Under the pieces are notes generated by a model. The model was not told the DNA's origin. It made no database searches and worked only from the letters and a program-made list of their open reading frames with translations. 9,895 nt of DNA from NCBI GenBank assembly GCA_020434375.1, contig JAGRAY010000058.1:1-9895 (forward strand). Reading direction: 5' to 3'. Positions 1-6,908 of the stretch are shown here, piece after piece; the first letter of the stretch is position 1; the number at the start of each line of letters is the position of its first letter. The translations under genes and the position numbers were made by a program. This stretch comes from Bdellovibrionales bacterium. Its GTDB lineage: Bacteria; Bdellovibrionota_G; JALEGL01; JAGRAY01.

Positions 1-2
1 CC

Positions 3-377
3 CCTTCGGCCAGCGAAGCTGCAAAAGTAAATACTCCGGACGTAAGTCCGGAGAAATTTATTAAAAATGAATGGCAGATTTGTCCTGTGTGTGAATCCAC
101 GGATGCATTTTTGTGTAAAGCCATTCCGCGAAAGTTGTTTTTGTCGATACTTATTCCGATGTTGATAGTGGCGTTTGTTTTACTCTTAAAAAACTGGTGG
201 TGGGGTTTTGGTTTTCTCGTGATATTGCTTGCTATTGATTTGATGCTTTATCGCTGGTTACCCAATATGCTTGTATGTTATGGGTGTCAGTCAGAATTTA
301 GAGGTTTTAAAATAAAAGATGGTTTAAGTTTTGATCATCATGTGGCCGAAAGATATCGGCAAAGACAAGCACAATAA
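3..377 (+). CDS. Small membrane protein with two CxxC pairs (5' end outside window)
   Basis: The reading frame is open from base 3, so the N-terminus lies outside the window; 124 residues are visible. A GTG at 87 could be taken as a start, but it encodes the V of a CPVC motif (visible residues 27-30), so it is internal. Order of parts: a hydrophilic Ser/Glu/Pro-rich linker (1-22), CPVC, a short basic stretch (IPRK), two hydrophobic segments at about 45-62 and 66-83 separated by KNWWW, then CYGC (92-95) and a charged tail ending at the TAA at 375. The two Cys pairs flank the membrane hairpin and could together form a zinc-ribbon-like metal site on one side of the membrane (inference). It resembles small conserved membrane proteins of unknown function that I recall only vaguely. 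The DoxX gene follows after 12 bases, suggesting co-transcription. Function unknown. Confidence 0.7.
   Translation, partial: PSASEAAKVNTPDVSPEKFIKNEWQICPVCESTDAFLCKAIPRKLFLSILIPMLIVAFVLLLKNWWWGFGFLVILLAIDLMLYRWLPNMLVCYGCQSEFRGFKIKDGLSFDHHVAERYRQRQAQ
34..53. repeat. Perfect 8-bp inverted repeat with GTAA loop
   Basis: CTCCGGAC (34-41) and GTCCGGAG (46-53) are perfect inverted copies around GTAA, which in RNA would be a GNRA-type tetraloop. The palindrome sits inside the open frame of the first gene, in its hydrophilic linker. A/T-rich sequence follows but there is no T-run on the plus side, so it is not a convincing intrinsic terminator. It may be chance, an mRNA hairpin, or a small palindromic element within the coding region. 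Confidence 0.5.
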
Positions 378-389
378 AAGGGAGAGGAT

Positions 390-782
390 ATGGAAAAATT
401 TCGTGCAGATATTGGCTTACTGATACTTAGACTGAGTTTTGGAGGTATCATGCTTTTTTCTCATGGCTTGGGAAAATTACTAAAATTTTCAGCGCTCAAA
501 GGGACATTTCCTGATCCGCTGGGTGTTGGTTCAACGTTAAGTCTTTCTTTGGCCGTTTTTGCAGAATTTTTTTGTGCATTGTTTGTTGTCTTGGGAATTT
601 TAACAAGACCCGCACTTGTGCCATTGATGATTACGATGATTGTCGCTGCTGGCATCATTCATGGTGCAGATCCTTGGTCTAAAAAAGAAATGGCCGTTTT
701 GTTTTTGACGGGCTATCTCTCACTTTGGTTAACGGGTCCAGGGAGATTTTCACTGGACTTTATGATTCGAAAACGACTGTAG
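390..782 (+). CDS. DoxX family membrane protein
   Basis: This 130-residue protein is a typical short DoxX-family protein, with four hydrophobic segments at about 9-29, 47-70, 74-93 and 99-115. Family-like features are the N-terminal LLILRLSFGGIML with SHGLGKL after it, the central FAEFFCALFVVLGILTR, and the C-terminal GPGRFSLD. Members sit in the inner membrane; some are linked to quinone or thiosulfate redox chemistry or oxidative-stress complexes, but for most the role is unknown. A good ribosome site (GGGAGAGG, 380-387) precedes the ATG at 390. It lies 12 bases after the two-CxxC membrane protein and 11 bases before the YggS-like gene, so all three are probably co-transcribed. The family call is firm; the substrate cannot be read from sequence. 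Confidence 0.9.
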   Translation: MEKFRADIGLLILRLSFGGIMLFSHGLGKLLKFSALKGTFPDPLGVGSTLSLSLAVFAEFFCALFVVLGILTRPALVPLMITMIVAAGIIHGADPWSKKEMAVLFLTGYLSLWLTGPGRFSLDFMIRKRL

Positions 783-793
783 GGTAACCGAGC

Positions 794-1561
794 GTGCTCC
801 CAAGTTTTCAAAGCCAGGATCCTGTTTCAAAAATCGGTCTCAGACTGTCGGGATTAAAAGAACGCGTGTCCAGTCTTTTAAAGCAAATGGGCCGCGACGA
901 TTCTGTAATGATCGTCGCATCGTCGCGCGCACTGATGGCCGACCCTGTTATGCATGCGGCGCAAGCGGGGATAAGGCATTTTTGTGAAGAATTTCTTCCT
1001 GAAGGTATTTCAAAAAAGCCTGTGGTTGATCATCGTGTGCCCGGCTTAACATGGCACTTTTGCGGTCGAATCCCAAATCAAAAAATGAAACTCGCCGTCG
1101 ACAATTTTGATTGGATACACTCCATCGATAAAATCACACAATTGAGTGCACTTCGCGAAGCTTTGGGGCATAGGGAAAAAAAAGTGTCCATCCTCATTGA
1201 GGTGAACCCCCTAGGCGTTGAAAAACGAAATGGCGCGAATCCATCGGACCTTGAAGCGATAATCACACAGATTCAAGGTATTCCAAATGCTAACTTTAAA
1301 GGTCTGTCTTTTAAAACAGAGCATTTTTTAACGTTGGATAAGGCGGCGGAAGGTTTTAAAAGGATGCAAGATATTTTCGAAAATCTAAAATCCAATGGTG
1401 TTTTACCTAAAGAGGGCATGCATTTGGCCATGGGCAGTTCACGAGATTATGAGTCTGCCATTTTGCAAGGTTCAACCATGATTCGCCAAGGTTCAAGTAT
1501 TTTCGGAGAAGATGCCTACCAAATGATGGGCGGTAATGAACTTGAAACATTTGATTTGTAA
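794..1561 (+). CDS. YggS/PLPBP-family protein lacking the PLP lysine
   Basis: The 255-residue protein aligns by eye along the whole YggS/PLPBP (alanine-racemase-like barrel) family. WHF-G at 87-91 matches the family WHFIG, SIDK at 110-113 matches the family SIDR/TID, LIEVN at 134-138 matches LIQVN, and LAMGSSRDYESAI at 211-223 followed by GSTMIRQGSSIFG at 226-238 matches the phosphate-binding end of the fold. Active members hold PLP through the lysine of a VSKTKP-type motif after beta-strand 1. Here that motif reads VASSRALM (41-48), so Ser44 (codon 923-925) occupies the lysine position, and no lysine is near it. The family GENY motif is also altered (CEEF, 64-67). It may therefore bind PLP only non-covalently, or act as a regulatory paralogue (inference). 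The start is a GTG with AGGG at 781-784 as a weak ribosome site; the N-terminus fits the family length. It is 11 bases downstream of DoxX. Confidence 0.85.
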   Translation: MLPSFQSQDPVSKIGLRLSGLKERVSSLLKQMGRDDSVMIVASSRALMADPVMHAAQAGIRHFCEEFLPEGISKKPVVDHRVPGLTWHFCGRIPNQKMKLAVDNFDWIHSIDKITQLSALREALGHREKKVSILIEVNPLGVEKRNGANPSDLEAIITQIQGIPNANFKGLSFKTEHFLTLDKAAEGFKRMQDIFENLKSNGVLPKEGMHLAMGSSRDYESAILQGSTMIRQGSSIFGEDAYQMMGGNELETFDL

Positions 1562-1564
1562 AAT

Positions 1565-1588
1565 GATATCAATCATATCATTGATATC
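1565..1588. repeat. Perfect 9-bp inverted repeat just after the YggS-like gene
   Basis: GATATCAAT (1565-1573) and ATTGATATC (1580-1588) are perfect inverted copies with a 6-base spacer, starting four bases after the stop codon. The arms are A/T-rich and no T-run follows, so it is a poor intrinsic terminator. It could stabilise the 3' end of the upstream mRNA or be a dyad for a regulator. Neither role is shown by the sequence. Confidence 0.5.
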
Positions 1589-1861
1589 CAGGTGAAATAG
1601 AGCTTTTGATGACAATGACAAGCATAGGTGCAGCCATTCAACGTTTTGAGTTCACATTCGAATTGAGCTAGAAGGCGATGCAGCGTGTTCTCAAATATCA
1701 GGGGATAAAAGTTTGGAGCCCGCGAGAGGCGATAAAAAATAGAGTGACACACAACTGATTTTTAGAATTATTGATCGGATTTGCAACCTACGTATAAGGC
1801 TCTCAAAAACATCTTGACGCACTGTGCTTTTTGTTTTAGTTCATCTTGAATTGGGGGAATT
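1589..1861 (+). promoter_or_regulatory. Intergenic region with a weak promoter candidate
   Basis: About 300 bases separate the YggS-like gene from the next start. I see no coding frame with a credible start and no RNA gene here. A TTGACG hexamer at 1814-1819 matches a -35 element, but the possible -10 (TTTAGT at 1835-1840 or TAGTTC at 1837-1842) is poor and the spacing is non-ideal, so the promoter is tentative. GGGGGA at 1853-1858 is a strong ribosome site placed slightly close to the ATG at 1862. Confidence 0.3.
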
Positions 1862-3058
1862 ATGAAGTTTAAAGTTACAGCTCTGTTAGCTGTTATGGGT
1901 TTGTATAGTTCGATGAGTTTTGCTCGGGAAGTAGAAACTTGCAAAGGTTCGTGTGCCGCATCAGCTACGTTTGCCGAAGGCGCGATCGGAAGACTTGGAC
2001 AAAAGACCATTTTTGGAAATCTTGCTTCACCTCAATTGCCCAGTGGATGGAGAATATTAACCAACGATGGTATTTTGACACTTCTAGACGGCCCGGAAGA
2101 AGTCTCTAATGCCACCGATGCTAGGCAATGTTTGCAGATGACTGCACTGCAATGCCAAACTTACGTGGAAGATCTTGAGATAACCTTTGGCGCGGCACTT
2201 CAATCTGTTGAATTTTTATATAACGAAGAAGCGCATCAACTTTTGGATCGGATGTATCCATACGAACTCGATATCTTTGCCAGTTGTGAGTGTAATCATG
2301 GTGATGATGAAAGCAATGTCATTCAAATTTATAATATATTAAATTTGAAATCGCGTGATGCTATCAGGGAGTATTTTTCTATGCCTGCCTTGGAGCCATC
2401 ATTGACTCCACTGGAAAATCGTAGCAATATTTCGCATCTGCCAGAGCTACGCGACCTAGATGTGATTTTTCAGTTAACAGCGAAACCAAATATGGGTCTT
2501 ATAGACTATCTGCACCAAGATGTTCGCACAGGTATTGTATTTACTGAGAAAGGAAGTTTTTTGCTTCATCATCTTTTTACGAATACGAATATTTTTAATG
2601 ATGATGAAAAACGGGCTTTAAAAGACATTCGATACTTTAAAGAAGCTATCGCCTTTGCAAACGAATATTATGAAAAACAGTTTTATGAAATGATGGAAAA
2701 GAAAACGGGTTTTAAAATGCCCGGAAGAGAAGATATCGATAGCATTAGCGCTTTTAGTGAAGCCAGTAGAGTTGCGTTATTAGCATTGCGAAGCAAGGGG
2801 GATATTAGGAAAGCTGCGATTGTCATTTTGACGGATGTTATCCGTCAAAAAGCAGCTGCCGCATCACATTCCCTCGATGTCGAATTTCAGGAGGATCCCA
2901 GCTATCTTTTTGACTTTATTATTGATAGACCGGACATTCGTTCACTCTATGAGAAAGACCCACGCTACGTAGCTGTTCGTAACAATGTACGCGTGAGCCT
3001 TTCGATTTTTGAAAAACTGACGGCATTTGAACTATTTCTTCAGAAATACGAAAATTGA
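1862..3058 (+). CDS. Secreted protein of unknown function, six cysteines
   Basis: I do not recognise this 398-residue protein. It begins with a classical signal peptide: basic MKFK, a hydrophobic core (about 5-18) and SFA before a likely cleavage after residue 21. The predicted mature chain has six cysteines, all in its first third: Cys27/Cys31 (CKGSC), Cys90/Cys98, and Cys142/Cys144 (CEC). An even number in an exported protein suggests disulfides (inference). There is no internal transmembrane segment or lipobox, so periplasmic or extracellular location is likely. The second half (about 245-398) is rich in charged helices. The start is secure: GGGGGA ribosome site at 1853 and a signal peptide starting at the first Met. 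It has about 300 bases of non-coding DNA before it and 175 after, so it is probably its own transcription unit. The next gene also encodes an exported protein. Confidence 0.8.
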   Translation: MKFKVTALLAVMGLYSSMSFAREVETCKGSCAASATFAEGAIGRLGQKTIFGNLASPQLPSGWRILTNDGILTLLDGPEEVSNATDARQCLQMTALQCQTYVEDLEITFGAALQSVEFLYNEEAHQLLDRMYPYELDIFASCECNHGDDESNVIQIYNILNLKSRDAIREYFSMPALEPSLTPLENRSNISHLPELRDLDVIFQLTAKPNMGLIDYLHQDVRTGIVFTEKGSFLLHHLFTNTNIFNDDEKRALKDIRYFKEAIAFANEYYEKQFYEMMEKKTGFKMPGREDIDSISAFSEASRVALLALRSKGDIRKAAIVILTDVIRQKAAAASHSLDVEFQEDPSYLFDFIIDRPDIRSLYEKDPRYVAVRNNVRVSLSIFEKLTAFELFLQKYEN

Positions 3059-3189
3059 ATCTGGCCAAAAACGTTCTAAACGCGATGAGTGTTTAGGTAG
3101 ATCTCTGTTTAGAAGTCGACATCGTCTTTGAGCTGATATTCAGCAAATTGAAACATTTTTCATTGTTTGAGTGTTGAATGGGTCTCATT

Positions 3190-3216
3190 TTGCCACCATA
3201 GTATGGCAGATAAATT
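3190..3216 (+). promoter_or_regulatory. Weak promoter and dyad before the lipoprotein hydrolase
   Basis: The 175-base gap 3059-3233 holds no gene. Near its end, TTGCCA (3190-3195) and TAAATT (3211-3216) form a weak -35/-10 pair with a short 15-base spacer, and a palindrome CCATA-G-TATGG (3196-3206) lies between them, as an operator might. Transcription would start about ten bases before the ATG at 3234. No ribosome site is visible before that ATG, which fits a very short leader. All of this is tentative. Confidence 0.2.
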
Positions 3217-3233
3217 GCAACTTACTTTCCTAG

Positions 3234-4661
3234 ATGATGAAGACAAATGAAGGAATCAGTTTCGTTTTGGTATTAACCCTATCAATGTTATCTGCGTGCA
3301 GTACGAATAAAACGGGAACAGATGGTGTGCGACGTCCTCCTACAACACAAGAGTTAGATACGTTTCATCAAGCATTAGATGCTTTTTTGGATCAAAGGCT
3401 TGACGGACCTTCTCAGAAAATTCAAGAACTTCTCGATCTTGCTCAAGCTAACTACATTCGTGTAGAAGACTCTGAAATGCTTTTGCGTCAAGGTCGATTT
3501 CGATACCCCGACTCCCCCCAAACTCCGGGGCAAATAACCTATGACATACCAGTAGAATGTTACCATGTAGATTATCAATCTGTTTACCATATATACATTC
3601 CTCCAGAATATGATTCCAAACGAGCATATCCACTAGTTGTTGTTGGACACGGAGGAAATAGCAATATGACAGCTTTAGAGAGTCGTGACACGGCGAAGAC
3701 ATATATTGATGCATATCGGCCGGCATGGGGTACTTATCTTGACGGAATCGTTGTTGCACCCGCAACAGAATATGGTTGGAGCCCCATAGGTGATTCTCTT
3801 ATTTTTTCCGTGATTTCGAAAGTTTCCAGAGAATATCATATTGATGCTGATAAAATATATATCATCGGGCAGTCTATGGGGGGGCACCTTGCATGGAGAA
3901 GTGGTATTAACCACAATGACCGATACGCTGGTATTGCGCCTCAAAGCGGTGGCTACACAGACTTTATTAATGATAGAACGATTGAAAATCTATTTGGGAT
4001 CTCTGGTTATGCTACCTGGGGGAATGTTGAGCCGTATGGTCTTACGCAAACCAATCAAGAGTTGAAAGCATGGCTCGAGGTTCATAACTTTCCATATAAG
4101 ATGGTTCAAAAAAATGGAGGCCATTACATCTACGGCGACGAACAAACGCTCATGGTAGACTACTTAAACAGATTCAGAAGAAATTTGTATAAGCGTAGAA
4201 ATTATTTTCGTGGAAAGGGAACCATGCGCTACGTAAGCAATTGGGCCGGCCAAAATGTAACAATTTTTGACAATAGGACATATCGCATGAACCAACGAAA
4301 TTGGATTGAGCTAGAGCCACGAAAAGATCAGTTTGGAAATGTCGATAGTATAACCCAAGCCATATATGGAGAGATAGACTCGCCGAATAACCGTATCGTA
4401 CTTACATCAGAGAATGTTCAAAAGATGAATGTGCTATTACACCCGGACATGGGCTTAGATCTTTCCCAGCCGGTAGTCATTGAGGTCAACGGTGATGTAG
4501 AATATCGAGACATTCCAATTTCTAGTCTGCGGACTTTACTTGAACGTGTTCTAGAATTTGACGATCGCGGTCGTATTTTTTACGCAGAGATTCCGCTCGA
4601 TGTGAATTCAAGTCAAACGGTCCTCCCGCCCCACTATGAGGTGGATGAGCTTCCAATCTAA
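3234..4661 (+). CDS. Lipoprotein alpha/beta-hydrolase (esterase/peptidase-like)
   Basis: The N-terminus is a lipoprotein signal: hydrophobic core, then LSAC (19-22) with Cys22 as the lipidated residue. Ser at +2 predicts sorting to the outer membrane. After a helical linker (about 35-100) comes an alpha/beta-hydrolase domain (about 110-315): YHIYIPPEY, a strand with HGG (139-141) as the likely oxyanion region, the nucleophile elbow GQSMGG with Ser214, and GGH with His297 as the likely catalytic His. No Asp stands in the usual acid position; Glu266 in NVEPYG is a candidate. A beta-rich C-terminal part (about 325-455) includes DLSQPVVIEVNGDV, similar to C-terminal domains of planctomycete-type hydrolases that I recall. 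The likely activity is ester or peptide hydrolysis at the cell surface or in the periplasm; the substrate is unknown. The start could be ATG 3234 or 3237; neither has a Shine-Dalgarno sequence. Confidence 0.85.
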   Translation: MMKTNEGISFVLVLTLSMLSACSTNKTGTDGVRRPPTTQELDTFHQALDAFLDQRLDGPSQKIQELLDLAQANYIRVEDSEMLLRQGRFRYPDSPQTPGQITYDIPVECYHVDYQSVYHIYIPPEYDSKRAYPLVVVGHGGNSNMTALESRDTAKTYIDAYRPAWGTYLDGIVVAPATEYGWSPIGDSLIFSVISKVSREYHIDADKIYIIGQSMGGHLAWRSGINHNDRYAGIAPQSGGYTDFINDRTIENLFGISGYATWGNVEPYGLTQTNQELKAWLEVHNFPYKMVQKNGGHYIYGDEQTLMVDYLNRFRRNLYKRRNYFRGKGTMRYVSNWAGQNVTIFDNRTYRMNQRNWIELEPRKDQFGNVDSITQAIYGEIDSPNNRIVLTSENVQKMNVLLHPDMGLDLSQPVVIEVNGDVEYRDIPISSLRTLLERVLEFDDRGRIFYAEIPLDVNSSQTVLPPHYEVDELPI

Positions 4662-4694
4662 ATTCTGTGCTATTCAAAATTAAAGGCGTTAACA

Positions 4695-5168
4695 CTATTT
4701 TCGAATTTTTTGCATTCGTCTCATATTGCGTTCGGTTTCGCGTTTTTTGATGGTTTCGCGTTTCATGATATTTTTTTTGCCTTTGCCAAGACCTATTTCT
4801 AGCTTGATGCGACCGCGCTTAAAATAGGCTTTCAGGGGAACAATGCTCATGCCATTTCGCTGAACTTCTGCAGTAAGCCTGTTGATTTCTCTGCGATTGA
4901 GTAGGAGTTTTCGCCTTCGTGTTGGGCTCAAAGGGTCCTTCCCTTGATGAACGTAGGGTTTAATATAGGCACCTTCAATATACAACTCGCCGTCTTTGGT
5001 TAGAATAAAAGATTCTTTGAGTTCAAACCCACCTTCACGAATAGATTTAACTTCCGCACCTTTTAAGGCAAGCCCTGCTTCGAACTTATCTTCAATATGA
5101 TATTGAAACCGTGCCTGACGGTTTTCTATCATGGGTTCTTTCTTCTTGATGTTGGGCTTGGTGCTCAT
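4695..5168 (-). CDS. smpB: SsrA-binding protein SmpB
   Basis: SmpB binds tmRNA and delivers it to stalled ribosomes in trans-translation. The 157-residue length is normal. Family blocks are in order: NRQARFQYHIEDKFEAGLAL (16-35), G-EVKSIREG (37-46), the loop around TRRRKLLLNRREI (83-95), VPLKAYFKRGRIKLEIGLGKGKK (110-132) and a basic helical tail RETIKKRETERN. The tail usually reads GKK-x-x-D/E-KR, but here it is GKKNIMKR, so the acidic residue is replaced by Met135. The ATG at 5168 overlaps the upstream DUF502 stop as ATGA and has no clear ribosome site of its own, so translation is probably coupled. An in-frame Met13 is a less likely alternative. It converges on the lipoprotein hydrolase with 33 bases between stops and no obvious terminator hairpin. 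Confidence 0.96.
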   Translation of the reverse strand: MSTKPNIKKKEPMIENRQARFQYHIEDKFEAGLALKGAEVKSIREGGFELKESFILTKDGELYIEGAYIKPYVHQGKDPLSPTRRRKLLLNRREINRLTAEVQRNGMSIVPLKAYFKRGRIKLEIGLGKGKKNIMKRETIKKRETERNMRRMQKIRK

Positions 5169-5830
5169 GGTTTGATTTTAAGACGGTTATTTTCAGGGTT
5201 GATCATACCTCCTGAAACAATAAGGCGAAACGCCTCTTCAATGCTCCAGTCAAGTTCGGTCACTTCGTCTTTTGGAATAAAGAGTAAAAAACCGCTGGTT
5301 GGATTTGGAGTCGTAGGCACAAATACATTAAGCATGGGTTTGCCCGTGATATCACTTGCTGCATGAAGTCCTTCTCCCGTTAAAAACCCGATGCTATAGC
5401 TATTGCTATGAGGAAACCTAATCATCACGACTTTATTGAATTCTTGCTCTCCTTGCCTGGCATAAGTCTGAACAATGTCCCGAACAACCTTGTAAATACT
5501 TCGAGCTAGTGGAATATGATCCACAATAGAATCACTTAACTGAATAAGTTGTTTGCCGACATAATTTCGGCTTAGTGCACCTAACGCCAAAATACATAAG
5601 ACAGATATCGCAATACCTAAACCAGGAATAGGAATGCCAAGGAGTTGATGCGGATGAAATCTTTCGGGAATAATGTAGAGAAAACGTCCGTGATCAATGG
5701 CAAAAATATTGTCAAAAAAAGCAATGATCCAAAATAAAAATTTGACCGTAATAACCAACGGAAGAAATACAATGATTCCAAAAATGAAATAGCGTTTTAC
5801 AGCGATTTTAAAAATTCTTAATATTTTCAT
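5165..5830 (-). CDS. DUF502 family inner-membrane protein
   Basis: This 221-residue protein matches the DUF502 family in length and motifs. It has a short cytosolic N-terminus, transmembrane segments at about 14-38 and 66-88, then the family signatures IPLARSIYK (106-114), VFVPTTPNPTSG (169-180) and a C-terminal SIEEAFRLIVSGG (196-208). The function of DUF502 proteins is not established, although the family is widespread. The TGA stop overlaps the smpB start by four bases, so the two genes form one unit. GGAA about eight bases before the ATG is a modest ribosome site. Its 5' end lies 36 bases from divergent purM. Confidence 0.92.
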   Translation of the reverse strand: MKILRIFKIAVKRYFIFGIIVFLPLVITVKFLFWIIAFFDNIFAIDHGRFLYIIPERFHPHQLLGIPIPGLGIAISVLCILALGALSRNYVGKQLIQLSDSIVDHIPLARSIYKVVRDIVQTYARQGEQEFNKVVMIRFPHSNSYSIGFLTGEGLHAASDITGKPMLNVFVPTTPNPTSGFLLFIPKDEVTELDWSIEEAFRLIVSGGMINPENNRLKIKP

Positions 5831-5866
5831 AGTCGAATTCCACAGAAAATATATGATGCGCGAATC
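5831..5866. promoter_or_regulatory. Short divergent promoter region, DUF502-smpB / purM
   Basis: Only 36 bases separate the two divergent starts, so the -35 elements must lie inside the opposite genes. For the minus direction, TATATT (5853-5848) is a good -10 with TTGTTG (5877-5872) as a weak -35. For the plus direction, TATATG (5850-5855) overlaps it on the other strand, so the two polymerases could compete. purM has no ribosome site and would have a leader of about five bases from that -10. Tentative. Confidence 0.3.
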
Positions 5867-6904
5867 ATGAGCAACAAAAGGTTAACATATTCTAAAGCGG
5901 GTGTAAGTATTGAGCGAGGGGACCAGTTTGTTTCGGCCATTTCTAAAATGGTTAAGGCGACAAAGCGATCTGAAATTGAATCTTCTGTAGGAGGTTTTGC
6001 GGCACTATCTAAAATGCCTAGAGCTTATAAAGACCCAAGACTCGTTGTTTCTACAGATGGTGTTGGCACCAAAGTATTACTCGCAAAGCAGCTTAAAATT
6101 TTTAATTCGGTAGGTATCGATTTGGTGGCAATGTCAGTCAACGACATACTAACGTTAGGCGGAGAGCCACTCTTATTTTTAGACTACTTGGCAACCTCTA
6201 AAATCAACTTAAAAATCGCTAAGTCTCTTATTGAAGGCATCGCTAAAGGATGTAAGCAAGCTGGGTGTGCTTTGGTGGGGGGCGAAACTGCCGAAATGCC
6301 ACAAGTGTATCGAAACGGAGATTTTGATCTGGCAGGTTTTTGCGTTGGCGTGGTCGAGAAGCAAAGGATCATCGATGGTCGACAGGTGAAACCGGGTGAT
6401 ACGATCTTTGGCATACCCTCGACGGGTGTACACTCCAATGGCTTTAGTCTGGTTCGAGCTATTCTAAAAAAGAAAAGGATTAAACTTCATAGCACACCCA
6501 AGGGGTTTAAGAGCCAGATTGGAAAACTTCTTCTGGCACCAACAAAGATATACGTTAAGGACGTTCAGGCGATTTTGAAACGTATTCAACCCAAAGCGAT
6601 GGCTCATATCACAGGAGGGGGTATTGAGGGTAATTTAGTACGTGTATTGCCCAAAGGTATGCAGGCAGAGATCCATTTAAAATCGTGGACGGTTCCCCTA
6701 TTGTTTAGGTGGCTTCAATCCCAGGGTGATGTTTCGAGCAAAGATATGTTTCGTACGTTTAATATGGGAATTGGCTATATCTTAGTGGTTTCAAAGAAAG
6801 ACGAAAAATTTGTGCAGCAGTCCATTCGAGGTGTTAAAAAGATAGGCACCATAACGTCTCATTCTTCGAAGAAATCAAACGCAAAAGTTATTTTTAAATC
6901 ATAA
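5867..6904 (+). CDS. purM: Phosphoribosylformylglycinamidine cyclo-ligase (AIR synthetase)
   Basis: PurM catalyses the ATP-dependent closure of FGAM to AIR, the fifth step of purine biosynthesis in the cytosol. At 345 residues it is the normal full length. Signatures in order: YSKAGVSIERG (8-18), STDGVGTK (62-69), SVNDI (90-94), GEPLLFLDYLAT (99-110), GGETAEMP (138-145), GIPSTGVHSNGFSLVR (182-197), MAHITGGG (245-252) and FRTFNMGIG (295-303). The family usually has GAEP where this protein has GGEP. All expected glycine-rich nucleotide-binding blocks are present, so it should be active. The ATG at 5867 fits the family N-terminus; nearby ATGs at 5853 and 5856 are out of frame. No Shine-Dalgarno is seen. 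No other pur gene lies in the window. It converges on infA with four bases between the stops. Confidence 0.97.
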   Translation: MSNKRLTYSKAGVSIERGDQFVSAISKMVKATKRSEIESSVGGFAALSKMPRAYKDPRLVVSTDGVGTKVLLAKQLKIFNSVGIDLVAMSVNDILTLGGEPLLFLDYLATSKINLKIAKSLIEGIAKGCKQAGCALVGGETAEMPQVYRNGDFDLAGFCVGVVEKQRIIDGRQVKPGDTIFGIPSTGVHSNGFSLVRAILKKKRIKLHSTPKGFKSQIGKLLLAPTKIYVKDVQAILKRIQPKAMAHITGGGIEGNLVRVLPKGMQAEIHLKSWTVPLLFRWLQSQGDVSSKDMFRTFNMGIGYILVVSKKDEKFVQQSIRGVKKIGTITSHSSKKSNAKVIFKS

Positions 6905-6908
6905 AATT

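Noticed and set aside
3072..3082. Small hairpin CGTT-CTA-AACG after the secreted-protein gene as a terminator.
   Set aside because: A four-base stem without a T-run is too weak to support termination.
3448..3944. Overlapping minus-strand frames inside the lipoprotein hydrolase gene.
   Set aside because: They lack recognisable motifs or ribosome sites and lie opposite a well-supported coding gene.
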